Source of the DNA: Clostridiales bacterium
GTDB lineage: Bacteria > Bacillota > Clostridia > Caldicoprobacterales > DTU083
DNA: 6,825 nucleotides
Direction: 5' to 3'
Assembly (NCBI GenBank): GCA_012512335.1
Contig: JAAZEK010000079.1
Location: 1-6,825 of the forward strand
Of this stretch, positions 6,710 through 6,825 are shown in pieces. The first letter of the stretch is position 1. Each line of letters begins with the position of its first letter. The notes below the pieces were generated by a model that saw only the letters and a program-made list of their open reading frames with translations, was not told the origin of the DNA and made no database searches. The position numbers were made by a program, and so were the translations under genes.

Positions 6710-6721
6710 TTGATTTTGCTT
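6704..6721. promoter_or_regulatory. Possible operator over the deacetylase -35 box
   Basis: AAGCAA (6704-6709) and TTGCTT (6716-6721) are perfect inverted arms separated by 6 bp. The left arm is the -35 hexamer itself. A protein bound here would block the promoter. The left half partly resembles a CcpA cre site (TGAAAGC), but the right half does not fit. Confidence 0.3.
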
Positions 6722-6825
6722 GTGAAGTAGTGAGTTTGGAAGGTGTAGTATTTTCAGTTGAGATGAGCTCTAGATTGACTTCACATTTAAAAAAGGTATC
6801 TTTGAAACTGGGGCGAAATAATAGA
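6710..6825. other. Right-edge stretch with no supported gene
   Basis: Two overlapping frames run open to the window edge. On the plus strand, an ATG at 6646 gives 60 codons with a hydrophobic start (MLLLILILSLFTLYCCFY), but it has no ribosome binding site. On the minus strand, 42 codons end at a TAG at 6698-6696, inside the spacer of the deacetylase promoter. Neither product resembles a family I know, and at most one can be real. An 8-bp inverted repeat, TGTGAAGT (6721-6728) and ACTTCACA (6778-6785), also lies here. Confidence 0.3.

Noticed and set aside
6701..6714. Catabolite-repression (cre) site at the deacetylase promoter
   Set aside because: Only the left half (TGAAAGC) fits the consensus; the right half does not, so it is kept only as a generic possible operator.

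Overview
The window looks like low-GC Gram-positive DNA, most likely from a clostridial Firmicute (a Lachnospiraceae-type gut bacterium would fit). The reasons are the AT-rich base composition, the strong AGGAGG-type ribosome binding sites, a TTG start on the largest gene, canonical sigma-A-like promoters, and the protein families present. This assignment is inference from style; there is no rRNA or other phylogenetic marker in the window.

Left part (1-699, minus strand): a two-gene type II toxin-antitoxin operon. A Phd/YefM-family antitoxin is followed after 6 nt by a PIN-domain ribonuclease toxin, which runs off the left edge. Its promoter is TTGACA-17-TACACT, and the -10 box lies inside the palindrome AGTGTACACT. 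That palindrome carries the TGTACA core known from YefM-type operators, so autoregulation is likely.

Control region (648-852): a 205-bp gap between divergent genes. It holds the toxin-antitoxin promoter and five separate inverted repeats, and it leads into a very large gene on the plus strand.

Centre (853-5667, plus strand): a single 1604-residue protein with three parts in order. These are an N-terminal DEDD-type (DnaQ-like) 3'-5' exonuclease, a complete RecQ-type SF2 helicase core, and a complete UvrD/PcrA-type SF1A helicase core. A middle region of about 450 residues with winged-helix-like segments and a charged linker separates the two motors. This is the most interesting object in the window: a nuclease and two DNA motors on one chain, with a Cys cluster before RecQ, no recognisable RecQ zinc subdomain, and an apparent His-to-Asn change in the third exonuclease motif.

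Right part (5676-6825): a convergent PIG-L/LmbE-family zinc deacetylase on the minus strand. Its stop is 8 bp from the helicase stop. It has its own promoter (TTGCTT-17-TATAAT) about 130 bp upstream. The last ~115 bp hold no gene I can support, only two overlapping open frames that reach the edge.

The helicase fusion is probably an independent transcription unit for DNA repair, recombination or defence. The toxin-antitoxin pair shares its upstream region but points away, and the deacetylase appears functionally unrelated. No CRISPR, tRNA, rRNA or transposase was seen.
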